From Gammaproteobacteria bacterium (GTDB lineage: Bacteria > Pseudomonadota > Gammaproteobacteria > Steroidobacterales > Steroidobacteraceae), in assembly GCA_030831085.1 (NCBI GenBank), contig JAURLT010000098.1:1-45362 (forward strand): 45,362 nt of DNA, given 5' to 3'. Shown here in pieces: positions 32,878 through 41,103 of the stretch. The position numbers and the translations under genes are program-made. Within the stretch, counting starts at the first letter, position 1. Each line of letters opens with the position of its first letter. Below the pieces are notes generated by a model. The model saw only the letters and a program-made list of their open reading frames with translations, had not been told where the DNA came from and did not search any database.

Positions 32878-33741
32878 TCACTGGTCAGCCGCGATCGCCT
32901 CGAGGTCGGCCGCCCAGCGCCCCAGCCGCTGCCGCAGGTGCTGCCGCTGGCGCGGGGTCAGGCTACGGTCTATCTCGGCCATGAGTTCGAGTACCCGGCT
33001 GCGATCCTCCTCAAAGCTTTTTCGATATGCCGCGGGCCAGGTGCTCTCCCCATTGACCAGCAGCACCTGCAATCGAGCGGGAAACACTCGCGGATTCCTT
33101 CTGTCCTCCAGCGCTCGCTCGAAAGCGTCCGTCCAGGCCGCCCGGCTACTCAGCCAGCCCGTGGAATCGCTACCCAACCGCCGCGACACCTCGTCGATCA
33201 TCGCCAGCTGGCTCGATTCCAGACGCCCCAACCAGCGTTTGAACTGCTTCTCAAGGGATTTGCGTCGCCGCTCCAGGCGCTCGGTCGGGCTGCGCCCGGC
33301 GATCTCCGCGGCCAGCTCGGCCTGATCCTCCCGCAGACCGGAGATCAGTTCCCGGACCTGGGAATCAGAGAGGGAAGCGAGCAACGCGCCGGCCTCCGGA
33401 ACCGCCTTGAGGGCCAGATCCTGCCAGTAGGACTCGGCCTCACGGCGCCAGGCCTCGAAGCGTCCGGGCTCGATGGGTTGCGCGGCCGCAGCCTCCAGCT
33501 GACGAAAAAACACTGCGTAGCGGCTGATCTCCGAGCGGCGATGCCAGGCGAGGAGGACACCGACCCTGCGTTCGAGATCGCTGCGCTGGGACGGCTCCAG
33601 CTCCACGTAGCCGCCCAGATACCAGGGCAAGAGCATGTCCAGGCGGTCATAGAAAAAACGCACTCCGCCGCAGGCGGTCAGAAGCGTCGCCGCTGCCACC
33701 AGCAGGACCCAGCGCGGAGCCCAGAGCTGTTGCCTCGTCAT
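32878..33741 (-). CDS. DUF6279-like lipoprotein
   Basis: This 287-residue lipoprotein has a signal peptide ending in LLTAC (Cys24) and a wholly helical mature part rich in Arg, Glu and Leu. The FFYDRLDMLLPWYLGGYVELEPSQR start of the mature domain is characteristic of a gammaproteobacterial lipoprotein family I recall as DUF6279; the function is unknown. The first residues after Cys are Gly-Gly, compatible with outer-membrane sorting. The ATG overlaps the stop of the SRAP gene by four bases (33738-33741). Confidence 0.82.
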   Translation of the reverse strand: MTRQQLWAPRWVLLVAAATLLTACGGVRFFYDRLDMLLPWYLGGYVELEPSQRSDLERRVGVLLAWHRRSEISRYAVFFRQLEAAAAQPIEPGRFEAWRREAESYWQDLALKAVPEAGALLASLSDSQVRELISGLREDQAELAAEIAGRSPTERLERRRKSLEKQFKRWLGRLESSQLAMIDEVSRRLGSDSTGWLSSRAAWTDAFERALEDRRNPRVFPARLQVLLVNGESTWPAAYRKSFEEDRSRVLELMAEIDRSLTPRQRQHLRQRLGRWAADLEAIAADQ

Positions 33742-34397
33742 GGTCCCTCGAGCAGTTCCGGGCCATCATGGCGCGGATGATTGACCCTTGGACCCACCCT
33801 GCGGGCAATAAATTCCCGCCCGGAAGACCCCTCCAGCATGGCCTCGAGGGACCCGAGCCCGCCCGGAACCTCCCCCAGCCACATCGACCAGTGCCCGGGG
33901 GCGAGCACGACCGGCATTCGCCCGTGGATATGCGCCAGTTCGGGCGACGCAGGCCGGGTCAGGATTGCGCAGCTGCCATGCGCTGCCGACCCGACCGGGG
34001 GCTCCCACAGACCGGCCAGGCCGAGCACGTTCCCCCCGGCAGAGCACAGGTACCAGGGTTGCTTGGCACCATCGGTCTGCTGCCACTCATACCACCCATC
34101 CGCCGGGATCAGGCAGCGGCGCTGGCGCCAGGCCGCGCGGAAATAGGGTTTGTCCGCCGCGGACTCCGCTCGGGCATTGATCACGGGCCGGTAGGTGCCT
34201 TGGCGCGAGGCCGCCCAGGCGGGCAACAGACCCCAGTCCAGGTGGGCGATTTCCCGGCCACCCCGCTCGTTCAGCTTGACGGTGATCAAGGGCTGCGAGG
34301 GAGCAATGTTGTAACGGGGCTGCAACTCGCCCGGACTTATGCCGAAAGCCCTCTGGATCTCGGTCGCCGGCGAATACAGCGCGAAGCGCCCGCACAC
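33738..34397 (-). CDS. SRAP-domain protein (YedK/HMCES-like)
   Basis: SRAP proteins crosslink to abasic sites in single-stranded DNA through a cysteine at position 2 and shield them during replication. The 219-residue frame begins with GTG at 34397 giving MCGRFALYSP, so Cys2 becomes N-terminal after methionine removal. The other active-site residues are present: Asn in PRYNIAPSQ, Glu in DGWYEW and His in HGRMPV. It is the third gene after yadG and yadH, with an 11-bp gap, and overlaps the DUF6279-like gene. Confidence 0.93.
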   Translation of the reverse strand: MCGRFALYSPATEIQRAFGISPGELQPRYNIAPSQPLITVKLNERGGREIAHLDWGLLPAWAASRQGTYRPVINARAESAADKPYFRAAWRQRRCLIPADGWYEWQQTDGAKQPWYLCSAGGNVLGLAGLWEPPVGSAAHGSCAILTRPASPELAHIHGRMPVVLAPGHWSMWLGEVPGGLGSLEAMLEGSSGREFIARRVGPRVNHPRHDGPELLEGP

Positions 34398-34408
34398 GGA
34401 ACGGTCAC

Positions 34409-35206
34409 CTAGTCCCGGATGCCGGTTCCACGGTTGAGCAGGCCGACCACCAGCGCGTACATGAAAACCGCCGCCACCACGGTGACCAGCAGGGCGCTGG
34501 TCACGCTGACATCGCTGATGCCGAGAAATCCGTAGCGGAAGGCGTTGACCATATAGAGGATCGGGTTTACGTGGGAGAGCCCCTCGGCCCAGGCAGGGAG
34601 CAGGGACATCGAATAGAAGACGCCGCCGAGGTAGGTCAGCGGGGTCAGCACGAAGGTGGGGAACCAGGAAATGTGATCGAAGTTACGCGCAAAGATCGCG
34701 TTCAGCAGCCCGCCGAGAGAGAAGACCATCGAGGTCAGGATGACGGACACCACGATCACGCCCGGATGACGGATGGGCAGGTGCGTGAATAGCAGGGCTA
34801 CCACCGTGACCAGCAGGCCGACCAGCAATCCCCTCATCAGGCCACCGGCCACGTAGCCGAGCACGATCAGCCAGTTGGGCAGTGGCGAGACCAGCAGTTC
34901 CTCGAGATGCTTGCCGAACTTTGCCCCAAAGAAACTGGACACCACGTTACCGAATGAATTGGTGATGACGGCCATCATGATCAGGCCGGGCGCGATGAAC
35001 TGCAGGTAACTGACCCCGTCCATTTCGCCCACCCTGCGGCCGATCAGGCTGCCGAAAATCACGAAATAGAGCGTCGCGGTGATGGCCGGCGGCACGATGG
35101 TCTGGCCCCAGATCCGCACGATGCGACCGTATTCCCGCCGGACAATGGTCTGGAAGCCCACCCAGCGGACCCGTGCGCCGGCGCCTGGATGAGTGAATTC
35201 GCTCAC
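34409..35206 (-). CDS. yadH: ABC-2 type transporter permease (YadH-like)
   Basis: This 265-residue permease has six membrane segments and strong YadH-type features: VGFQTIVRREYGRIVRIWGQTIVPPAITATLYFVIFG at the start, the FFGAKFGKHLEELLVSPLPNW amphipathic block and PLTYLGGVFYSMSLLP near the end. The GTG start at 35206 overlaps the yadG stop (GTGA). With YadG it forms an exporter; the substrate is not established. Confidence 0.92.
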   Translation of the reverse strand: MSEFTHPGAGARVRWVGFQTIVRREYGRIVRIWGQTIVPPAITATLYFVIFGSLIGRRVGEMDGVSYLQFIAPGLIMMAVITNSFGNVVSSFFGAKFGKHLEELLVSPLPNWLIVLGYVAGGLMRGLLVGLLVTVVALLFTHLPIRHPGVIVVSVILTSMVFSLGGLLNAIFARNFDHISWFPTFVLTPLTYLGGVFYSMSLLPAWAEGLSHVNPILYMVNAFRYGFLGISDVSVTSALLVTVVAAVFMYALVVGLLNRGTGIRD

Positions 35207-36135
35207 TTTGGCATCCCTTCGCGGCCACCCGCTTCCACCAGCCGGATGAACAACTCCTCGAGGCGGTTAACCTTGTTACGCATGCTGACAACCTCGATCC
35301 CGGACGCTGAGAGCGCAGCGAAAATACTGTTGAGGCTCTGCTCCTTGGACACCTCCACCTCGGCGGTGTGGGCGTCGATCAGCCGCGCCACCATGCCCGG
35401 GAGTTCCGGCAGCGCTGGCACCTCGTCTCGGAAGTTGAGAACGAAGGTTTCCTGATTGAGCTTGCGGATGATGCGGCTGACGCGATCGTGCTCGATGATG
35501 CGGCCGCGATCGATGATGGCCACGTTGCGGCACAGGTTCTCGACCTCCTCGAGGTAATGGGAGGTCAGGATGATGGTGGTACCACGCTGGTTGATCTCGC
35601 GGAGGAAGTCCCACATCGAGCGTCGGATCTCGATGTCTACGCCGGCGGTTGGCTCATCCAGGATCAGCAGGCGCGGCTCGTGGACCAGTGCCCTGGCGAT
35701 CATCAACCTGCGCTTCATGCCGCCGGAGAGCGAACGAGCGATGGCATCCCGTTTTTCCCATAGCTGCAGCTGGCGCAGGTAGCGCTCTGCCTGCGCCCTG
35801 GCGATGTCGAGCGGCAGTCCGTAAAAACCTGCCTGGTTCACCACGATGGTGAACACCTTCTCAAACATATTGAAATTGATTTCCTGCGGCACCAGGCCAA
35901 TGCAGGACTTTGCCAGCTCCAGGTCGCGGTCGAGGTCATGAGCGAAGACCTCGACCCGGCCGGCGCTCTTGGTCACCAGCGAGGAAAGAATGCCGATGGT
36001 GGTGGTCTTGCCTGCCCCATTGGGCCCCAGCAGCGCAAAGAAGTCTCCCTCCTCGACATCGAGGTCGATGCCGCGCAGCGCCTGCACGCCGTTACGGTAG
36101 GTCTTGGTGAGACCCTGAATGGACAAGGCTTTCAT
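35203..36135 (-). CDS. yadG: ABC transporter ATP-binding protein (YadG-like)
   Basis: From the ATG at 36135 the ATPase has 310 residues; a TTG at 36159 would add eight. It is very close to E. coli YadG along the whole length: YRNGVQALRGIDLDVEEGDFFALLGPNGAGKTTTIGILSSL (Walker A), LVPQEINFN (Q-loop), SLSGGMKRRLMIARALVHEPRLLILDEPTAGVD (signature and Walker B), TSHYLEEVENLCRN (H-loop) and the C-terminal VVSMRNKVNRLEELFIRLV. It is coupled to yadH and begins the run of minus-strand genes that continues to about 30466. Confidence 0.94.
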   Translation of the reverse strand: MKALSIQGLTKTYRNGVQALRGIDLDVEEGDFFALLGPNGAGKTTTIGILSSLVTKSAGRVEVFAHDLDRDLELAKSCIGLVPQEINFNMFEKVFTIVVNQAGFYGLPLDIARAQAERYLRQLQLWEKRDAIARSLSGGMKRRLMIARALVHEPRLLILDEPTAGVDIEIRRSMWDFLREINQRGTTIILTSHYLEEVENLCRNVAIIDRGRIIEHDRVSRIIRKLNQETFVLNFRDEVPALPELPGMVARLIDAHTAEVEVSKEQSLNSIFAALSASGIEVVSMRNKVNRLEELFIRLVEAGGREGMPK

Positions 36136-36230
36136 CGGGGTGACCGGCTGGTTGCTCAAGGCTGGCTGACGCCAACCCCTTTAAAGGTTAACCGCCGAGG
36201 CTGCGCGGAGCAAATCACCCGCGCTCCGCC

Positions 36231-36896
36231 TCATCCAGGCTGCTGCCTCACAGGTAGTGCCCTGGCTGCCTCCGCTCCCTGCAACTGCATCGCGGAGATG
36301 CGCAGGCGCTCGTGGTGTCCACCGTTTTTAAGGGCGAGACACAGCAGCTGCCAAAAGGCCTCGCGCCGGGCGAACCTGGCGCGCAGGGCAGATGCCACCC
36401 GGCTGGCGAGGGAATCCAGTGCACCGACTGGAACGTCTCGGATGACCTGCAGGCTGCGGTCTTCGAGACCCAGGGCCAGTCGCGCCATGGCCTGGTTGCA
36501 GTGCGCCAGATGCCAGGCCAGAACCACTGCTGACCGGGTAAACCGCAGGCATGCGATGTCGGTCTGGCAAGAGTCAGAGAAGTCCCGGACGGAGGCACTG
36601 GCCTGAGCCTGCGCTCGCCAGTATTGATAATCACGAAAGCGAAGGTCGAACAGCGCTACCGGCAGGCGAATTGGTCCGGAGCCGCCAACTCGATGCGGCA
36701 GGGCCGCCAGCACCTTGGGCGCCAGACCAAGCCCCTCATCCAGACCGGCCGCCGACCTGCGTGCGCAGAGCAGAGAGAGGAACTCCCCGTTGGCCTCCAT
36801 CACCGCCCCCAGACTCCTCGGCTCCAGAATATCTGACTTTGACCACCCCGAAGATTCCTCCGGTAGCGCCAGTGCCAGATGCTGTTGCATCGCCAT
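36231..36896 (-). CDS. FlhD-like protein with two FlhD-type halves
   Basis: The product has 221 residues. By eye the C-terminal half (about 118-178: VVLAWHLAHCNQAMARLALGL then LQVIRDVPVGALDSLASRV and a closing ARF) follows the E. coli FlhD pattern ([21 protein letters not shown], then the LAALTLPQMVKLAETNQL stretch and HFRF). The N-terminal half (about 36-95: FLSLLCARRSAAGLDEGLGL, VLAALPHRV, VALFDLRFRDYQYW) seems to repeat the same plan. Canonical FlhD has about 116 residues and works as dimers in FlhD4C2, so this may be a fused pseudo-dimer. A GGAGG six bases before the ATG fixes the start. It is divergent from an FlhC-like gene, which strengthens the reading. No flagellar genes are near. 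Confidence 0.6.
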   Translation of the reverse strand: MAMQQHLALALPEESSGWSKSDILEPRSLGAVMEANGEFLSLLCARRSAAGLDEGLGLAPKVLAALPHRVGGSGPIRLPVALFDLRFRDYQYWRAQAQASASVRDFSDSCQTDIACLRFTRSAVVLAWHLAHCNQAMARLALGLEDRSLQVIRDVPVGALDSLASRVASALRARFARREAFWQLLCLALKNGGHHERLRISAMQLQGAEAARALPVRQQPG

Positions 36897-36951
36897 GCTT
36901 CCCCTCCCCTGTCCGTCGAGTCGCCCGTGGGTTGCGCCCGTCGGAATTGAA

Positions 36952-36987
36952 TGGTAATTTTTTACCAGTCTTCGCGGAAGGTGTCAA
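36952..36987 (-). promoter_or_regulatory. Promoter of the FlhD-like gene with overlapping dyad
   Basis: The minus strand has a perfect -35 TTGACA (36987-36982), a 17-bp spacer and a -10 TAAAAA (36964-36959). The perfect inverted repeat TGGTAA-TTTT-TTACCA (36952-36967) covers the -10. It looks like an operator of a dimeric regulator placed to repress the FlhD-like gene, and it lies 36 bp before the FlhC-like ATG as well. No clear plus-strand promoter was found in the 106-bp gap. Confidence 0.6.
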
Positions 36988-37002
36988 CAGGGAGGAGAGC
37001 AG

Positions 37003-37557
37003 ATGAGGATTTCCGATGACCGCTACACCAAGGATCGACTGAGGTACGACCTCGCCATGCGCCTGATCCTGCATGAAGCCAGGACGAGCACGATCCGCGC
37101 CTGGACCGGACTCAGCGACGACCGAATCAGGAAGCTCTACCGAAGTTATGCAGCGAGCGAACCGGGGCACGCTGTAAAGCGCCACCGGGGCAAGCCCCCC
37201 CGGCAGGCCGCCTACTTCCTGAGTAACCCCGAGTTGCGCCTGCAATCGGCCAATCTGGCGGCGATCTTTTGCCAACTCGGGCTGCTGGAAAGTCCTGCCG
37301 GCGACGGCACGCTGTCAGCGGCCAGCCGGTTCTGCGAGGCTTACGAGGCATTCCGGCGCCAGCACACCGAGCCGCGCATCGGCTTCGAGCATGCATGGTT
37401 CCTGTGTCACGCCCTGCGGCGCCGTCGGGAACTCGGCTTGGGTGAGTGTCCCGCTTGCGGAGGATTGGTGGTGATGCCGTCCTTTGCCCTCCACCCCCAG
37501 AGTTGCTCGCTATGTACTCACGGCATCCGTGAACCCGAGGCAGCAGTGATGGCTTAG
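37003..37557 (+). CDS. FlhC-like transcriptional regulator
   Basis: The 184-residue protein follows E. coli FlhC from end to end: LAMRLILHEARTSTIRAWTGLSDDRIRKLYRSY matches the FlhC N-terminal DNA-contact helices, FLSNPELRLQSANLAAIFCQLG the middle, and FEHAWFLCHAL precedes a four-cysteine zinc site. The cysteines are 149, 152, 168 and 171 (C-X2-C-X15-C-X2-C; E. coli FlhC has X16). FlhC with FlhD is the master activator of enterobacterial flagellar genes. The ATG follows a strong GGGAGGAG. The partner is probably the divergent FlhD-like protein. Whether the target is flagella or something else cannot be read here. Confidence 0.8.
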   Translation: MRISDDRYTKDRLRYDLAMRLILHEARTSTIRAWTGLSDDRIRKLYRSYAASEPGHAVKRHRGKPPRQAAYFLSNPELRLQSANLAAIFCQLGLLESPAGDGTLSAASRFCEAYEAFRRQHTEPRIGFEHAWFLCHALRRRRELGLGECPACGGLVVMPSFALHPQSCSLCTHGIREPEAAVMA

Positions 37558-37574
37558 AATCATGGGTCATTCCC

Positions 37575-38519
37575 ATGCACATCCCGCCGAAAATCAACCT
37601 GTTTGCCGGTGCGCACGTCGACCGGCTCGCCATCGACCGCCGTGATCCTGAAGCGCTTGCCACCGCTCTGGGGGAAGCCGGCGCACGGATCGTGCCAGTA
37701 TGGGGATCGGAAACCCTGATCCATGAGGGCGAGTCCACTCATGCGCTGCTGCTGGCACCCGACGAGTGCCTCGAACATCTCGACGGCCCGGACCAGTTGA
37801 TCCTGCTGGGACGGTTCCGGGGTGCTCCGCTGTTTGTCGCCGATCTCGCCCACGCACCTGCCACGCAAGGGCGCGGCCGGGCCCTCGACCTGCGCATGGC
37901 CGGCAACCTGCTCGACTTCAATGAGGCCGGCATGCTGGCCTATGCCCGGGCCATGGTGCTGTGGAAACGCCGCCATCGTCACTGCGGATCCTGTGGGGCC
38001 ACCGCAGTACCGGAGCAGGCCGGACACGTCATGCGCTGCAGCGACGGCGCCTGCGGCGCGACCTGGTTTCCACGCGTAGATCCCGCAATCATCGTGCTGG
38101 TTACAGATGGGGATCGGGCACTGCTCGGACGTCAGGCCGCCTGGCCGGCGGGACGCTACTCGACGCTGGCGGGCTTCGTGGAGCCAGGCGAGAGCCTCGA
38201 GGACACGGTCCATCGGGAGGTCTTCGAGGAAACCGGGATCAGGCTGGCCGGCATCGAGTACCACTCCTCGCAGCCGTGGCCTTTTCCCTCCTCACTGATG
38301 CTCGGCTTCACCGCCATGGCCGCCAGCACTGAAATTCGCATCGACGACGATGAACTGGAAGACGCCCGCTGGTTCAGCAGGGACGAAATCACGGCCGGCA
38401 CGATCGTTTTGCCGCCGCCCACCTCGGTATCCTTTCAATTGATTTCCAGCTGGTTTGATCGGGCTGGAGTCGGCACCCTCGCCGAACTGTCCGGCAAGCG
38501 CCCCTGGCAAGGTCGCTAG
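37575..38519 (+). CDS. nudC: NAD(+)/NADH pyrophosphatase (RNA deNADding enzyme)
   Basis: NudC cuts NADH to NMNH and AMP and removes NAD caps from RNA 5' ends. The 314 residues hold a poorly conserved N-terminal domain, a zinc ribbon with Cys137, 140, 155 and 160, the Nudix box from about 200 (GFVEPGESLEDTVHREVFEETGI) and the NudC signature SQPWPFPSS at 232-240. It starts 17 bp after the FlhC-like stop and ends 9 bp before the TANGO2-like gene. Confidence 0.95.
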   Translation: MHIPPKINLFAGAHVDRLAIDRRDPEALATALGEAGARIVPVWGSETLIHEGESTHALLLAPDECLEHLDGPDQLILLGRFRGAPLFVADLAHAPATQGRGRALDLRMAGNLLDFNEAGMLAYARAMVLWKRRHRHCGSCGATAVPEQAGHVMRCSDGACGATWFPRVDPAIIVLVTDGDRALLGRQAAWPAGRYSTLAGFVEPGESLEDTVHREVFEETGIRLAGIEYHSSQPWPFPSSLMLGFTAMAASTEIRIDDDELEDARWFSRDEITAGTIVLPPPTSVSFQLISSWFDRAGVGTLAELSGKRPWQGR

Positions 38520-38528
38520 GCCTTTCGC

Positions 38529-39305
38529 ATGTGCCTGGTCGTGCTGTCGCATGGGATTCATCCGGACTACCCCGTCGTGCTGGTAGGACACCGGGACGAA
38601 TTCCACTCCAGGCCGACCGCAGCAATCGGCTGGTGGCAGGACCGACCGGACGTGCTGGCCGGAAGAGACCTCAAGGCGGGTGGCACTTGGCTGGGAGTCG
38701 CGCGCAGCGGTCGCTGGGCCGTGGTCACCAATTTTCGCCAGCCCGGCGACCCGCCGCGGGACTCGCCCTCGCGCGGCGAATTGGTCACCGACTTCCTGGG
38801 CTCGGCGCTACCGGTCGGTCAGGCGGCGAGCGCGCTGGCTACTAAGGCCTCGACCTACGCCGGGTTCACCCTGCTGGTATCCGACGGCGTCGACGTTGCC
38901 TGCGTCACCAACCGGCCAGGACCCCATGTACAGGTCCTGGGAACGGGCACCTACGGCCTCAGCAATGCCAGGCTCGATGACCCCTGGCCCAAGGTAGTCC
39001 GTAGTCGTCGGCGGGTGGAAGGACTGCTGGCCAAGGGCCCGCCAGATCCCACCGGCCTGTTTGGCGCCCTCGCCGACCGAACCGAAGCGGACGACGATTC
39101 GCTACCCGACACGGGCCTGGGCCTCGCAGTCGAACGGCGCCTGTCACCCGCCTTCATCGCCGGCAGCGAATACGGCACCCGCAGCGCCACGGTGCTGACC
39201 ATCGATCGCGAGGGAACCGTACGGATCACGGAACGGCGTTTCGCTGCCCACGGGGAGGTCACCGGCCGCAGCGCGTTCGCATTTAACACGATTCGCCCTG
39301 GGTGA
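38529..39305 (+). CDS. TANGO2/NRDE-family protein
   Basis: This 258-residue protein of the NRDE (TANGO2) family begins MCLVVLSH, with the cysteine at position 2, and has the family blocks VVLVGHRDEFHSRPTAAIGWW, LAGRDLKAGGTWLGVARSGRWAVVTNFR, SRGELVTDFL and the later GTYGLSNARLDDPWPKV. NRDE itself is changed to HRDE here. The eukaryotic homologue has been linked to haem or lipid handling; the bacterial role is not settled. It follows nudC by 9 bp on the same strand. Confidence 0.9.
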   Translation: MCLVVLSHGIHPDYPVVLVGHRDEFHSRPTAAIGWWQDRPDVLAGRDLKAGGTWLGVARSGRWAVVTNFRQPGDPPRDSPSRGELVTDFLGSALPVGQAASALATKASTYAGFTLLVSDGVDVACVTNRPGPHVQVLGTGTYGLSNARLDDPWPKVVRSRRRVEGLLAKGPPDPTGLFGALADRTEADDDSLPDTGLGLAVERRLSPAFIAGSEYGTRSATVLTIDREGTVRITERRFAAHGEVTGRSAFAFNTIRPG

Positions 39306-39345
39306 TCCGCAGCTAGAATCGGCGGCATCAGGTTCCGGACCACCG

Positions 39346-41103
39346 ATGCGCATCATCCCATTCATGACTGCCCTGTTGCTGCTGCTGCCTTTTGCCTCGG
39401 CAGACAGCGCTCCCGTGATCGACGTCGAAGTCCGGGGGGTCTCCGGACCCATGCTCGACAACGTCAACGCCTACCTCAGCCTGAAGCGCTTCGCCCGTGC
39501 CGGAGACCTGGACCAGGACCAGGTCGACAGGCTCGCGCTGCGGGCACGGCGAGAGGCCCTCGAGGCACTGAAGCCTTTCGGCTACTACCGGGCCAGCGCC
39601 GAGGTGGCCGTCGAGGCCACCGCCGAGGGCTGGCTCGCAACCGTGACCGTGGAGCCCGGCGAACCGGTCATGCTGCGCCGCGCCGAGGTTCTCATCGAGG
39701 GCGCCGGCAGCACTGACGACTCACTTTGGCTGGCCGCGGAGGGCAAGGCGCTGCAGGTCGACAAGGTGCTCAGCCATTCCGCCTATGCCGAGCTGAAGGG
39801 TGCGCTACAGCGGGCTGCCGCCGTGCGCGGCTATGCAGATGCCAGTTTCAGCACTGCGGAAATCCTGGTCGATGTGGAGGCCAGCGAGGCCTCAGTGAAA
39901 CTCGTTCTGGACACCGGACCGCGTTACCGCTTCGGCGAGACCCGCTTCGCTCAGGATTCGCTGGATGCAAAGCTCATCGATCGCTACCTGCGCTATCGGG
40001 CAGGCGACTGGTATGACACCTCACTGCTGCTGCAGACCCAGTTCGCACTCGACGACAGCGACTATTTCCGGATCGTTGAGGTCCTGCCGCAGGAGCGAGA
40101 CCGTGACAGCCTGACGGTACCGATCAGGATAGATGCGGAAGACAACCTGCTGCAGCGTTACCGGATCGGACTCGGCTACGCCACCGATACTGAGGCGCGA
40201 GCGTTGCTCGGCTGGAACCATCGTCGCCTGAACAGGCGGGGTCACCGCCTGTCACTGGAGGCCAGGTTGTCCAGCCCCGAACAGGCCTTCGACGCCAGTT
40301 ACGTGGTGCCATGGCGAGATCCTGCAATGGAAAAACTCGCCCTCAACCTGTCCCTGGGCAGGACCCAGCGTGGCGACGTCGAGACTGATGGCTTGACGCT
40401 GGCCCCCAGCCTCACCCAGACCAGTGGTCGGTGGCAGCGGGTTCTGTTCATGAACTTCGACTACACGCGGGACAGCCTGGTCGGCGCCGCCGGCGCGGAA
40501 GCCGAGGTCAGTACCGACCGCAACCACCTGCTGGTGCCGGGCATTTCACTGGCGACCATTCCCCCGGGCTTCATAGGCAGCGAACCCCAGGGACGTGGCC
40601 TGTACGCCGAACTGATTGGTTCAGCCAGCGCGCTGGGCTCAGACGCGGATTTCCTGCGCCTGCTGGTCCGGGATGAACGCCGACTCGACCTTGGCGGACC
40701 CTGGCACCTCGTGCTGCGCGGAGAACTGGGCCTCAGCCTTGTGAAGGACTTCGGGCAACTACCCAGCCAATACCGGTTTTTCGCCGGCGGCGACCGGAGC
40801 GTGCGTGGCTACGGGTATCAGGAACTTTCACCGCGTGACGGCGACGGCAACCGGATCGGGGGACGCCACCTGCTCATCGCCAGCGTGGAGCTGGAACGCG
40901 ACCTGCCGCGCAACCTCGGACTGGCTGTGTTCATGGACGGCGGCAATGCCTTCGACAACTTCGGCGACCAGCTGCAATATTCCGCGGGCATCGGCCTGAG
41001 GTACCGCCTGCCCTTCCTGGTCGTCGGTGTAGACGTGGCGCAATCGCTGTCCGAAACCGACCGCGCGCCGCGTTTTCACCTCAACTTCAGCCCAATCCTG
41101 TGA
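39346..41103 (+). CDS. tamA: Translocation and assembly module subunit TamA
   Basis: TamA is an outer-membrane protein of the BamA family that acts with TamB in envelope biogenesis. The 585 residues have a signal peptide (about 1-20), three POTRA-like domains (about 24-265; the first with VEVRGVSGPMLDNVNAYLSL) and a 16-strand barrel. The barrel motif FFAGGDRSVRGYGYQELSP is in the L6 segment, and the C-terminus ends with an aromatic-rich strand (FHLNFSPIL). The ATG at 39346 is 40 bp after the TANGO2-like stop. The tamB GTG overlaps its stop. Confidence 0.93.
   Translation: MRIIPFMTALLLLLPFASADSAPVIDVEVRGVSGPMLDNVNAYLSLKRFARAGDLDQDQVDRLALRARREALEALKPFGYYRASAEVAVEATAEGWLATVTVEPGEPVMLRRAEVLIEGAGSTDDSLWLAAEGKALQVDKVLSHSAYAELKGALQRAAAVRGYADASFSTAEILVDVEASEASVKLVLDTGPRYRFGETRFAQDSLDAKLIDRYLRYRAGDWYDTSLLLQTQFALDDSDYFRIVEVLPQERDRDSLTVPIRIDAEDNLLQRYRIGLGYATDTEARALLGWNHRRLNRRGHRLSLEARLSSPEQAFDASYVVPWRDPAMEKLALNLSLGRTQRGDVETDGLTLAPSLTQTSGRWQRVLFMNFDYTRDSLVGAAGAEAEVSTDRNHLLVPGISLATIPPGFIGSEPQGRGLYAELIGSASALGSDADFLRLLVRDERRLDLGGPWHLVLRGELGLSLVKDFGQLPSQYRFFAGGDRSVRGYGYQELSPRDGDGNRIGGRHLLIASVELERDLPRNLGLAVFMDGGNAFDNFGDQLQYSAGIGLRYRLPFLVVGVDVAQSLSETDRAPRFHLNFSPIL

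Noticed and set aside
39314-39319. TAGAAT as a -10 for tamA
   Set aside because: No acceptable -35 lies 16-18 bp upstream and there is no other support.
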